From positions 62,001 through 126,000 of the forward strand of contig JAWCKF010000001.1 of assembly GCA_038852315.1 (NCBI GenBank): DNA of 64,000 nucleotides, given 5' to 3'. This DNA is from COMBO-56-21 sp038852315 (GTDB taxonomy: Archaea > Thermoplasmatota > Thermoplasmata > UBA10834). Made by a program: the position numbers and the translations under genes. The first letter of the stretch is position 1. Every line of letters starts with the position of its first letter. Of this stretch, positions 17,238-25,140 are shown piece by piece. Under the pieces are notes generated by a model. That model was not told the origin of the DNA. It worked only from the letters and a program-made list of their open reading frames with translations, and searched no databases.

Positions 17238-18503
17238 TTGTCTGTCAGGTCGTTCCTGGACAGGTTCAAGGAAACCATCGTCGTGAAGGGCCACATAAGC
17301 AGGGAGCTTGAGCTCACGCGCATACTGCACAAGGAGAGGACGAGGCCCGTGCTCTTCGAGAACCTGGATGGATACAGGGCGGTCGGCAACCTGTGGTCTA
17401 CCAGGGAGAGGATCGCCGATGCGATGGGCGTGCAGCCCGCTGAACTCACGCGACTCATGATGCAGGCCATGGACGCTCCCTCCGCCCCCCAGGAGATCGA
17501 CAACGCACCGTTCGACAAGAACACACTGACGGACTTCGACCTTCGCGAGTCGGCCATCCCGAAGTTCTACAGCAGTGACGGCGGGAGGTACGTGACCGCA
17601 GGTGTGGTGATCGCGGAGCACGACGGTATAAGGAACATGTCTTTCCACAGGCTGATGCTCTTGGGAGAGAACAGGTTTGCCATCAGACTCGTGCCGAGGC
17701 ACCTCTATGCGCTTCACCAGCGGGCCATGGACAAGGGCGAGGACCTCAAGATAGCGGTTGCCATCGGGCTGTGCCCCTCGGTGTTGCTCCCTGCCGCGAT
17801 GAATCTCGAGTTCGGCAAGGACGAGCTTCATGTTGCGAACTCTCTCAGGCAGCTCTGCCTAAGGGAGCCCGTGTACGTCCGGAGGATAAGGAACGGCCTG
17901 TTGGTCCCGGCCTTCGCCGAGTATGTATTCGAGGGCAGGATCACGCGTGAGACAGCGGACGAGGGACCGTTCGTCGACATCACCGGCACCGTCGATCCCG
18001 TGAGGAAGCAACCGGTCGTGGAGATCGACAGGATATACCATCGGGACGATGCGATCTTCCACCTGATACTCCCGGGGGCGAACGAGCACTACCTTATGAT
18101 GGGCATGCCCCGCGAACCGGTGATCCAGAAGGCGGTCGGGCTCGCAGTTCCCGAGGTTCACGCCGTTCGCCTCACCGAGGGCGGATGCTGCTGGCTGCAC
18201 GGCGTCGTTTCCATAACGAAGCAGAGGGAAGGCGATGCCGTGAACGCCATCATGGCTGCTCTGGGTTCCCACCCATCGATGAAGATGGTGACGATAGTGG
18301 ACCGTGACATCGACATCTTCGACGACCGCGAGGTCGAGTGGGCAGTCGCGACTCGGTTCCAGGGCCACAGAGGCCTCGTGGTCGTAGAGAACGCTCGAGG
18401 AAGCAGTCTAGACCCCAGCGCCGACGAAACCACTACGAAGGTGGGCATAGATGCGACCAAACCGGTCGGCGCGAAGGGATTCGACAGGGTTCTACCCTCC
18501 TGA
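17238..18503 (+). CDS. UbiD-family decarboxylase (possible anhydromevalonate phosphate decarboxylase)
   Basis: A protein of about 421 residues of the UbiD family, which decarboxylates with prenylated FMN made by a UbiX partner (not in this window). Family features: 'MSFHRLMLLGENRFAIR' near 150, 'DPVRKQPVVEIDRIYHRDDAIF', and the C-terminal 'ENARGSSLDPS'. In archaea the family includes the decarboxylase of the modified mevalonate pathway, so that is the leading specific guess; other aromatic or acrylic acid decarboxylases are possible. TTG 17238 is preferred because TATA-like AGAAATACG (17199-17207) is about 35 nt upstream; ATG 17217 is too close to it. Confidence 0.82.
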   Translation: MSVRSFLDRFKETIVVKGHISRELELTRILHKERTRPVLFENLDGYRAVGNLWSTRERIADAMGVQPAELTRLMMQAMDAPSAPQEIDNAPFDKNTLTDFDLRESAIPKFYSSDGGRYVTAGVVIAEHDGIRNMSFHRLMLLGENRFAIRLVPRHLYALHQRAMDKGEDLKIAVAIGLCPSVLLPAAMNLEFGKDELHVANSLRQLCLREPVYVRRIRNGLLVPAFAEYVFEGRITRETADEGPFVDITGTVDPVRKQPVVEIDRIYHRDDAIFHLILPGANEHYLMMGMPREPVIQKAVGLAVPEVHAVRLTEGGCCWLHGVVSITKQREGDAVNAIMAALGSHPSMKMVTIVDRDIDIFDDREVEWAVATRFQGHRGLVVVENARGSSLDPSADETTTKVGIDATKPVGAKGFDRVLPS

Positions 18504-18619
18504 TCGAGAGGGGCCCAGCATTCCACGCACAGAGGCACCTGGCTTCATAGAGGCTGCTGTTGCGAAATCATCATAGAAGGGCATATGTATCATGGTTCGA
18601 CGGCTCCGGGGGCTAGGCT

Positions 18620-19729
18620 ATGAGACCGATGAGGTTCAATCTGTTGACGCTCATGGGCGCTGTGATTGGGGCGATATCCATATTCCTGACATGGGTACAC
18701 GGCCGAGAGGAGGCCATGCTGGGTCCCCGATCGCCGCGCGACCCGGTGCCCACCGGACCGTTCCGAGACCCGATGAACCTGCTCGAGACGACTTTCATCC
18801 AGTATTCGACCATCGAGTTCTGGTTGGCAGCTCTGTTCTTTGTCGTGGGGACCGTGCTGCTGTTCTACACCTCATGGGGCGTGATCTCCCAGATCGTGGG
18901 ATACCTTGCGTTCCTCCACGCCTACGCAACTGCCAGCTGGATCAGCTCGATACCCGCGTACGGCATGGGACCCAAGCTCGGCCTCGTCTCCGCAATCTTC
19001 TGCTTCACATCGCTGGTGTTCCCCTACTGGATAGGGAAACGCGCCGAGAAGGGGAGCGTATTGAACAGGTTCCTCGCCGTGGACCCCGGCGGCAGCACGA
19101 AGCTGCTGCTACCGTCTTTGTTCGCCGTCTTCGCAGGCCTGACCTTCTTCCTCAGCCTCGTGACTTCATACAGCGAGTACCGCCTGTCCGTGAGCGACAA
19201 ATCTGCCGATACCGCCTCCATCCTCTTCGCGGCGGCCGGGTTCATACTAATGGCACTGGCGTACCTGAGGTTGTTCTGGGACGCGACCCCGATGAGCGCC
19301 GAAGCTGCCGCAAAGGCCGCAGAGGTCGAGTTCCCGCTCCTCCAATACCTCAAGACCAGATGGAAGGTCCTCCTCGCTGTGGTCGTTGCCTTCATCGTAG
19401 TACTGGCAGGCCTCGCATTCGTGTACAAAGGTGACACCTGCGAGATCTCGATCACCGTGAGGAACTCGGACCCGAGCCTGTCCTGTCAGTACGGGCTGCT
19501 CGTCAACGGCGTCATGAAGGTTAACGCCACCCTTGCTCCCGGCGAGAGCGCGACGAGCACCTTCTCAGTGCCAACAGGTTGGTACACGGTCCAGGCAGAC
19601 TATGTATGGCTGAACGACTCGGTGGTGAAAGGGCTGGGCACTTCAGTGGATTTCGAGCGCATCGTGCAGCTCATGCCTTTCCGCAGCGCTTCGATGGAGT
19701 ACTCGATACCCGCGCAGTCTAGTGATTGA
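18620..19729 (+). CDS. Multi-pass membrane protein with exported C-terminal domain
   Basis: A 369-residue protein with about seven hydrophobic segments. The first is at residues 5-25 ('LLTLMGAVIGAISIFLTW'), others lie around 65-160 and 170-250, and the last is 'VLLAVVVAFIVVLAGLAFVY' at about 255. It is followed by about 110 residues that look like a beta-sandwich ('GDTCEISITVRN', 'LLVNGVMKVNATLAPGES'), presumably outside the cell. The TATA-like CATATGTATC at about 18581-18590 fits a start at ATG 18620. No named family is recognised. A transport or envelope role is only a guess. Confidence 0.75.
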   Translation: MRPMRFNLLTLMGAVIGAISIFLTWVHGREEAMLGPRSPRDPVPTGPFRDPMNLLETTFIQYSTIEFWLAALFFVVGTVLLFYTSWGVISQIVGYLAFLHAYATASWISSIPAYGMGPKLGLVSAIFCFTSLVFPYWIGKRAEKGSVLNRFLAVDPGGSTKLLLPSLFAVFAGLTFFLSLVTSYSEYRLSVSDKSADTASILFAAAGFILMALAYLRLFWDATPMSAEAAAKAAEVEFPLLQYLKTRWKVLLAVVVAFIVVLAGLAFVYKGDTCEISITVRNSDPSLSCQYGLLVNGVMKVNATLAPGESATSTFSVPTGWYTVQADYVWLNDSVVKGLGTSVDFERIVQLMPFRSASMEYSIPAQSSD

Positions 19730-19779
19730 CGACCTCGATGTTCTTTGGCTGTTGCAGGGGCAACCATTACGCGAAAAGC

Positions 19780-19789
19780 CTTATATAAT
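19780..19789 (+). promoter_or_regulatory. TATA box of the iscA-like gene
   Basis: CTTATATAAT, centred 37 nt before the ATG at 19822; this leaves a short leader of about 10 nt. Confidence 0.5.
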
Positions 19790-19821
19790 CAGCCACCCTA
19801 GCGAGCCGTGAGGCCGAACGA

Positions 19822-20136
19822 ATGGTCACAGTCACGCCAAAAGCGATTGAGGTAATGAAGACGATAGTCGAGGAGCCGAAGCGGAAGGAACCGATCAGGA
19901 TCTTCTTCGCCGGATATTCCTGCTCGGGTCCGGCGTACATGATGGGGTTCGACAAGAAAACAGACAACGATGTTGAGGTCGCGGCAGACGGCTTCAGGAT
20001 AATCTACGAGAGGGGCTTGGAGGAAGACCTGAAGGATGCTGTCGTGGACTCGGTCGACACGCCGCAGGGGCCAGGTATAGTGGTCCGCCTGAAGAGCGTT
20101 GGGTCGGCGTGCTCCTCGTGCGCGGGCTGTCACTGA
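19822..20136 (+). CDS. IscA/HesB-like Fe-S protein
   Basis: A 104-residue protein beginning 'MVTVTPKAIEVMKTIVEEPK', the usual beta-helix start of HesB/IscA domains. The central part has 'RIFFAGYSCSGPAYMMGFD', where one cysteine falls at the position of the first IscA ligand. The end 'SACSSCAGCH' supplies three more cysteines in place of the usual C-x-C. It is likely an Fe-S carrier or a member of the HesB-related family of archaea, and works with the iscS-iscU pair encoded 13 kb upstream (inference). It has its own promoter. Confidence 0.75.
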   Translation: MVTVTPKAIEVMKTIVEEPKRKEPIRIFFAGYSCSGPAYMMGFDKKTDNDVEVAADGFRIIYERGLEEDLKDAVVDSVDTPQGPGIVVRLKSVGSACSSCAGCH

Positions 20137-20196
20137 GGCTACATTCGCCCCGCCAAGGAGAAAACATTCATACGCCCGACGGGCTCTCAAAGGCCC

Positions 20197-22533
20197 GTGT
20201 TCGTCGAGCATGAGCTGATCAGGCCCTCCTCCATCGAGCAGAGGGACTACCAGACCAACATCGCAGAGGCTGCGAAGCGCGAATGCACTCTGCTCGTGCT
20301 CCCGACCGGCCTCGGGAAGACCGTGGTGGCACTGCTTGTCATTGCGGACGTGCTCAGGGACAGAAGGGGCAAGGTCCTGTTCCTTGCGCCCACTAAACCG
20401 CTTGTCCAGCAGCATGCAGCTTTCTTGAAGGAGCATCTTGTAGGCTTCGAGCCTACCGTGTTCACGGGCGAGGTCCCGCCCGAGGAGAGGCGTGAGGCCT
20501 GGAGGAACGCCCGCCTGATTGTATCGACACCCCAGGTGATAGAGAACGACCTGCAGGAGCACAGGATATCGCTGGATGGTGTGGAGCTCATCGTTTTCGA
20601 CGAGGCGCATAGAGCGGTCGGGGACTACTCCTATGTGACCATCGGCAGGATGTTCCAGACCAAGGGAGGCCTGGTGCTGGGGATGACTGCCTCTCCAGGT
20701 TCGGACGTCAGCAAGATAGCCGAGGTCTGCGAGAACCTGGGCATCACCAACGTGGAGATAAGGTCGGAACTGGACGAGGACGTAGTGAAGTACACGCAGA
20801 ACATCGACATCCAGTACGTCGCAGTGAACCTCCAGGAGGGTATGGCCCCGGTCATTTTCCTCCTTAAACAGATCTACGATGAGCAGATCAAGAAGCTGAG
20901 GGAGTTCGGATTCTTGGACCCGAAGAAACCGGTGACGACAAGGGACCTCCTCGAGTGCGGGAACATCATAAGGGCGAGGCTTCAGTCCGGGCGGAAGTCG
21001 TTCCAGCTGTTCAGGGCGGCGAGCGTCCAGTCGCTCGCGATGAAGGTTAACCATGCGATAGAGCTCGCTGAGACCCAGGGGAGGGGCGCGCTCGAGAGCT
21101 ACATCGAGAAACAGGTGGCCGAGGCCGCGGAGAAGGGCGGCTCGAAGGCTGCGAGGGACCTTGTCAAAGATGCGAGGTTCCAGCAGGCCAGGACGCTCGT
21201 CTACGGCATGGAGAGGGATCATCCAAAGCTCGAGAAGATAGTGCCCATCATCCGCGGCCAGTTCGCCTCCAAGCCCGACTCGCGCGTGATAGTGTTCACG
21301 CACTACAGGGACACGTGCGAGCTGGTGACCCAGACGCTCGGGAAGATACCCGGCCTCAGACCTGTCAGGTTCGTCGGCCAGGCAAGCAAGGGCGACGATG
21401 CGGGCCTGAACCAGAGGGAGCAGAAGGACATCATAGACAAGTTCCGAGCGGGCGAGTTCAACGTGCTCGTGGCGACATCCATCGCCGAGGAGGGGCTGGA
21501 CATACCGTCAACGGATCTGGTCGTGTTCTACGAACCAGTCCCATCTGAGATAAGGACCATACAGCGCAGGGGGAGGACGGGCAGGCGCAGGGCTGGCAGA
21601 GTGGTCATGCTGGTCACGAAGCACACGAAGGACGAGGCGTACTTCTACTCCAGCCGCAGGAAGGAGCTGCAGATGAGGAAGGAGCTGGAAGGGCTCAGGC
21701 GGAAGCTCAGGGCCAGGAAGGGGCTTCCTGACGAGCCTTCTTCGGGCACGCAGAGGCTCACTAGACCCCAGCTCGAGGAGATGCTTACTGAGAAGCCTCT
21801 GACTGAGAAGGAGGCGCTGGCGAAGAAGGTCTCGGAAAGAAAGGGCCAAAAGGGGCTAGGACAGTTCGAGGGACAGTCTGACACTGTCGCCACCACGCTC
21901 ACAGCCTCCAGAAGGGCGTCGGAAGTCGGCTTGGAGCGGCCTCTCAGGAACGCGGGCTTCGGCCTCCGCGAAGAAGAGCTCGAGTTCGCGGACGTGATCG
22001 TATCGCCTCGCGTGGCGGTTGCCGTGAGGACCGTCGACGACTTCATACGGGGCATCGGGGACGGCAGCGTGTTCTCCGCTCTGGCGAAGCTGAAGCATGA
22101 ATACCTTCACCCGATACTGATAGTCCAGGGTGAGCCGCAGGGAGAGGGCGTGCAGGCCGGCAATGCCGCCGTCTACGACGCTCTGAGTTCCGTGCTCGCG
22201 GAGTATCACATGCCAGTGCTCTCCACCAGGAACGCGGAGGAGACCGCTGCACAGATAGTTTCATTGTACAGACAGGAGGCTGCGAGGGAGGGTAGGAAGG
22301 AGCGAGGTGTTCAGACAACACTCGACATAACCAGCAGGCAGAGATTCCTGGTACAGGGCCTCCCGAACGTGTCGGCCACGCTCGCGCAGAGGCTGCTCGA
22401 GAGGTTCGGGTCTGTGAAAGGGATAGCGGACGCAGACGTCGAAGAGCTTATGCAGGTCGAGGGTATCGGCAGGGTCATAGCTGAGGGAATACATTCGGTA
22501 CTGAGAAGGAAGTACGGCGAGGGGGGATCCTAG
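20197..22533 (+). CDS. hef: Hef/FANCM-like helicase with degenerate XPF nuclease domain
   Basis: A 778-residue superfamily 2 helicase acting at stalled replication forks. N-terminal helicase: 'LPTGLGKTVVALL' (Walker A), 'VFDEAHRAVG' (DEAH box, about 134-143), 'TASPGS', and in the second lobe 'ATSIAEEGLDIP' with 'QRRGRTGR'. An ERCC4/XPF-type domain lies around 590-720. The nuclease signature ERK-x3-D is altered here: the strand reads 'SPRVAVAVRTVDDF', with VRT in place of ERK (about 610-612). The C-terminus has tandem helix-hairpin-helix motifs ('LMQVEGIGRVIAEGI'). It is probably a helicase/translocase without nuclease activity, as in FANCM. Confidence 0.92.
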   Translation: MFVEHELIRPSSIEQRDYQTNIAEAAKRECTLLVLPTGLGKTVVALLVIADVLRDRRGKVLFLAPTKPLVQQHAAFLKEHLVGFEPTVFTGEVPPEERREAWRNARLIVSTPQVIENDLQEHRISLDGVELIVFDEAHRAVGDYSYVTIGRMFQTKGGLVLGMTASPGSDVSKIAEVCENLGITNVEIRSELDEDVVKYTQNIDIQYVAVNLQEGMAPVIFLLKQIYDEQIKKLREFGFLDPKKPVTTRDLLECGNIIRARLQSGRKSFQLFRAASVQSLAMKVNHAIELAETQGRGALESYIEKQVAEAAEKGGSKAARDLVKDARFQQARTLVYGMERDHPKLEKIVPIIRGQFASKPDSRVIVFTHYRDTCELVTQTLGKIPGLRPVRFVGQASKGDDAGLNQREQKDIIDKFRAGEFNVLVATSIAEEGLDIPSTDLVVFYEPVPSEIRTIQRRGRTGRRRAGRVVMLVTKHTKDEAYFYSSRRKELQMRKELEGLRRKLRARKGLPDEPSSGTQRLTRPQLEEMLTEKPLTEKEALAKKVSERKGQKGLGQFEGQSDTVATTLTASRRASEVGLERPLRNAGFGLREEELEFADVIVSPRVAVAVRTVDDFIRGIGDGSVFSALAKLKHEYLHPILIVQGEPQGEGVQAGNAAVYDALSSVLAEYHMPVLSTRNAEETAAQIVSLYRQEAAREGRKERGVQTTLDITSRQRFLVQGLPNVSATLAQRLLERFGSVKGIADADVEELMQVEGIGRVIAEGIHSVLRRKYGEGGS

Positions 22534-22534
22534 G

Positions 22535-22777
22535 ATGGCCATAACCAGGTGCCCGCTCTGCGGCAGCACGTGCATCGTCAAGAAAGTCGCGATGGAGGAC
22601 GAGGAGTGGTGCAAGGTGGACGTCTGTCAGCTGTGCCAGACGATGTACCCCAGGGGCAGGACCGAGGTGGTGGTCGTCACAGCAGGCAAAGCCCGGGCAC
22701 GCGCTACCAAGAGGGCTGCGGGGGCGAAGAAGCCGAAAGCATCCCCCAAGAAGAGGGCGAAGGGGAAGAAGCGGTAG
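22535..22777 (+). CDS. Small zinc-ribbon protein with basic tail
   Basis: An 80-residue protein starting 1 nt after hef. Cysteines are placed as C-x2-C-x3-C in 'RCPLCGSTCIV' and as C-x4-C-x2-C in 'WCKVDVCQLCQTMYP', compatible with one zinc ribbon. The last 30 residues are almost entirely Lys, Arg and Ala ('KKPKASPKKRAKGKKR'), suggesting nucleic acid binding. Co-transcription with hef hints at a DNA-repair accessory, but no family is recognised. Confidence 0.7.
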   Translation: MAITRCPLCGSTCIVKKVAMEDEEWCKVDVCQLCQTMYPRGRTEVVVVTAGKARARATKRAAGAKKPKASPKKRAKGKKR

Positions 22778-22862
22778 AAATCTCTTTACGCACAGCCAGC
22801 GCGTCAGCCGCCCTGCAGATAGTTTTATGAACACTCTGCCCATACGAGTGAGCCCGAGGACG

Positions 22863-23141
22863 ATGGAGCTCAAGCTGCTGGAGAAGAAGAAGGACAGCAT
22901 AAAGGTCGAGATCGCCGACCCGGATGAGACGCTCATATACCCGCTCATCCACGAGCTGCTCCAGGACAAGAACGTCTCCGAGGCGAGATACATCACTGGT
23001 CACCCGCAGCTCGACAAGCCGGTGCTGTTCGTAGAGGTGAAGGAGGGCAAGCCGCAGGCGGCCCTCAAGAAGGCCGCGAAGGCCCTGGCGAACCAGTTCG
23101 CCGAGGCGCGCGAGCTGGTCGAGAAGCAGCTGGGCAAGTAG
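22863..23141 (+). CDS. rpoL: RNA polymerase subunit L (Rpb11/Rpo11)
   Basis: A 92-residue subunit that pairs with RpoD (Rpb3-like) to form the alpha-like platform of the archaeal polymerase. 'MELKLLEKKKDSIKVEIADP', 'TLIYPLIHELLQ' and 'EARYITGHPQLDKPVLFVEV' match the family. The start ATG 22863 has GAGG 5 nt upstream and gives the normal length; an upstream in-frame ATG at 22827 would add 12 foreign residues and overlaps the probable TATA element. Confidence 0.95.
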   Translation: MELKLLEKKKDSIKVEIADPDETLIYPLIHELLQDKNVSEARYITGHPQLDKPVLFVEVKEGKPQAALKKAAKALANQFAEARELVEKQLGK

Positions 23142-23182
23142 TCCGCGGAGTTATCTAGCGGCTCCATGATTCCAGTGATGCG

Positions 23183-24466
23183 ATGGAAGAAAAGGATCTG
23201 GGGCTCGAGCTGTTCTACACGGGAGACCTGCCGGGGATAGGTGGCAAGCTGAGGAAGACCCCCGAGGACTTCCAGGTGGACGAGGTCTCCGTCTTGCCCC
23301 CGGCTCACGAGGACGGAAGGTTCGTCGTCGCGAGGGTTTGGCACAGGAACTGGGAGATGAACAGGCTAGTGAGACGGCTCGGGACGAACCTGAGGATTTC
23401 GAGGGCTAGGATAGGGTTCGCGGGGACGAAGGATGGCAGGTCTGTAGCCACGCAGCTGATGTCCTTCGACGCACCCATAGAGGACGTGATGGCGCTCACC
23501 ATACCCGACGTGAAGATACTGGAAACATTCAGGGCGCGGAGGATGGTGGAGATAGGCGACCTCATAGGGAACAGCTTCAGGATAAGGGTGTCGGACATAG
23601 ACCCGACTATAGACGCCAGGTCGATATGCTTGAGCGTGAAGGAGCGACTGGACGAGCTCGGTGGCTTCCCCAACTTCTTCGGCACCCAGAGGTTCGGCTC
23701 CATAAGGCCCATAACGCACCTCATAGGCCGGGACCTGATCAGGGGCGACTTCGAGAGCGCGGTGATGAGGTATGTCGCATTCCCGATGGAGGGTGAGGCG
23801 TCGGAGGCGAACGAGGCTCGTAGGCGGCTGCAGGAGACCAGGGACTTCGAGCAGGCACTGAAGGAGTACCCTGGGAAGCTCGCCTTCGAACGCACCATGA
23901 TAGCCCATCTCAGAAAACACCCGGATGATTACCTGGGTGCTCTCAGGACGCTGCCTTCGAACCTGTTGATGATGTTCGTGCACGCCTACCAGTCTTACCT
24001 GTTCAACATGATCCTCAGCGAGAGGATCCGCAGAGGCATATCCATCAGGGAGCCGATCGTAGGTGACCTCGTGCTGCCGCTGAACAAGCTGAACCTTCCA
24101 GACCACGACAATCCGATACCAGTCACGGGCGAGAACCTCGAGAAGGCGCGTAGGAACGCGCGCGAGGGCAAGGCGTTCGTGAGCGGGCTGCTCTACGGCA
24201 CACAATCTGTCTTCGCTGAAGGGGAGATGGGCGAGATCGAGCGGGCGGTCATAGAGAGGGAGGGCATCAGCAAGCTGGACTTCGAGATCGTCGGCCTGAG
24301 GGAAGCATCATCCAAGGGCACCAGGAGAGAGCTGCTGGCGCCGTACAAGGGCTTCAGGATGGAGTTCGGAGAGGGCGAGGTCACATTCGCCTTCACCCTA
24401 AACAAGGGGTGTTATGCCACGGCACTGATGAGGGAGTTCATGAAGGCACCCATGAGCCAATACTGA
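23183..24466 (+). CDS. truD: tRNA pseudouridine synthase D (TruD/Pus7 family)
   Basis: A 427-residue pseudouridine synthase. In archaea and eukaryotes the family acts on U13 or U35 of tRNA. The catalytic aspartate lies in 'GFAGTKDGRSVATQ'; other conserved parts are 'LRKTPEDFQVDEV', 'NFFGTQRFGS' (family motif II) and 'NKGCYATALMREFM' at the end. Length and order are normal for archaeal TruD, including the insertion between the two halves of the domain. It is monocistronic or follows rpoL. Confidence 0.94.
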   Translation: MEEKDLGLELFYTGDLPGIGGKLRKTPEDFQVDEVSVLPPAHEDGRFVVARVWHRNWEMNRLVRRLGTNLRISRARIGFAGTKDGRSVATQLMSFDAPIEDVMALTIPDVKILETFRARRMVEIGDLIGNSFRIRVSDIDPTIDARSICLSVKERLDELGGFPNFFGTQRFGSIRPITHLIGRDLIRGDFESAVMRYVAFPMEGEASEANEARRRLQETRDFEQALKEYPGKLAFERTMIAHLRKHPDDYLGALRTLPSNLLMMFVHAYQSYLFNMILSERIRRGISIREPIVGDLVLPLNKLNLPDHDNPIPVTGENLEKARRNAREGKAFVSGLLYGTQSVFAEGEMGEIERAVIEREGISKLDFEIVGLREASSKGTRRELLAPYKGFRMEFGEGEVTFAFTLNKGCYATALMREFMKAPMSQY

Positions 24467-24519
24467 GATTGCGCTCCTCAGGCGGAACTGTTAATGTGCC
24501 CAGAGAGCATCGGTGTGTC

Positions 24520-24696
24520 GTGTTGAAGAAGAAAAAACCCAGGACTGTGTTGACTTGCCCTCAGTGCGGGTCCGCAGATCTCTACTACGAGGCCGCGCTC
24601 ATAACCGGCTACAAGTACCACTGCAAGAGATGCGATTACATAGGGGCTTTCGTGATCGAGAAGGACATCGACGAGCAGATGGATGATTCTTCCTGA
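24520..24696 (+). CDS. Small zinc-ribbon protein
   Basis: A 58-residue protein with a clear zinc ribbon: 'CPQCGSADLYYEAALITG' and 'YHCKRCDYIGAFVIEKD', i.e. C-x2-C and C-x2-C around 19 residues. The acidic end is 'DEQMDDSS'. GTG 24520 is chosen because the TATA-like TTAATG is centred about 28 nt upstream, matching the leaderless pattern of the window; a longer frame would overlap truD. It resembles the small ribbon proteins related to TFIIS/transposon-type zinc fingers; function unknown. Confidence 0.72.
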   Translation: MLKKKKPRTVLTCPQCGSADLYYEAALITGYKYHCKRCDYIGAFVIEKDIDEQMDDSS

Positions 24697-24728
24697 GTCG
24701 AGGCTGTGGCTGGACCACGCAAGAGGGA

Positions 24729-25073
24729 CTAGAGCCGCCTGATCCTCTCTTCGTCATCGGGGTCTATGAAGTCGCTCTCCTCGGAGTGCTCGCTCAAGTG
24801 AGACAGCATAAGGGCGAACACGGGGTTGACAAGAAACGCGGCTATCCATTCGCCCCTCGACCCCTTGACCACCCATCCTTCTTCGGAGAAAGTGGTCGTT
24901 GCGATCATTCCTACGAGCCATACTGTCATGATGAATACCATCAGGATGAAGAAGGGGAGAGGCTCGAATCTCATGCCCAGTGCCACGAGGGCGAATAGCA
25001 TGAGAGATGCGATGAATGCACCGACGCACGCGGCCCAGGCAACCCTGCCTTTGTCCAGCGACAAGCGTCGCAA
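24729..25073 (-). CDS. Small membrane protein
   Basis: 114 residues with three hydrophobic helices ('VAWAACVGAFIASLMLFALV', 'LPFFILMVFIMTVWLVGMIA', and 'WIAAFLVNPVFALML') and an acidic C-terminus 'SDFIDPDDEERIRRL'. The start is TTG; a GGAGG tract just before it makes TTG 25064 as likely as TTG 25073. No family recognised. Confidence 0.6.
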   Translation of the reverse strand: MRRLSLDKGRVAWAACVGAFIASLMLFALVALGMRFEPLPFFILMVFIMTVWLVGMIATTTFSEEGWVVKGSRGEWIAAFLVNPVFALMLSHLSEHSEESDFIDPDDEERIRRL

Positions 25074-25140
25074 CCTCCGGGTACGGTTGATTCATCAGAA
25101 GGACGCTACTTGAGACGTCGCTAGGACATCCGACATGTCC

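Noticed and set aside
17127..17831. N-terminal extension of gltX by 235 residues
   Set aside because: It is antisense to the UbiD-family gene and crosses the gltX TATA box.
19798..21303. A 501-residue open frame on the minus strand opposite the iscA-like and hef genes
   Set aside because: It is the antisense shadow of two clear genes. Its composition is His/Leu/Arg-rich with no recognisable motif, as expected from G+C-rich codon shadows.
22535..22777. Small cysteine-rich protein considered as a RING-type E3 for the E2
   Set aside because: Cysteine spacing fits one zinc ribbon, not the eight-ligand cross-brace. It is linked to hef, not to the conjugation operon.
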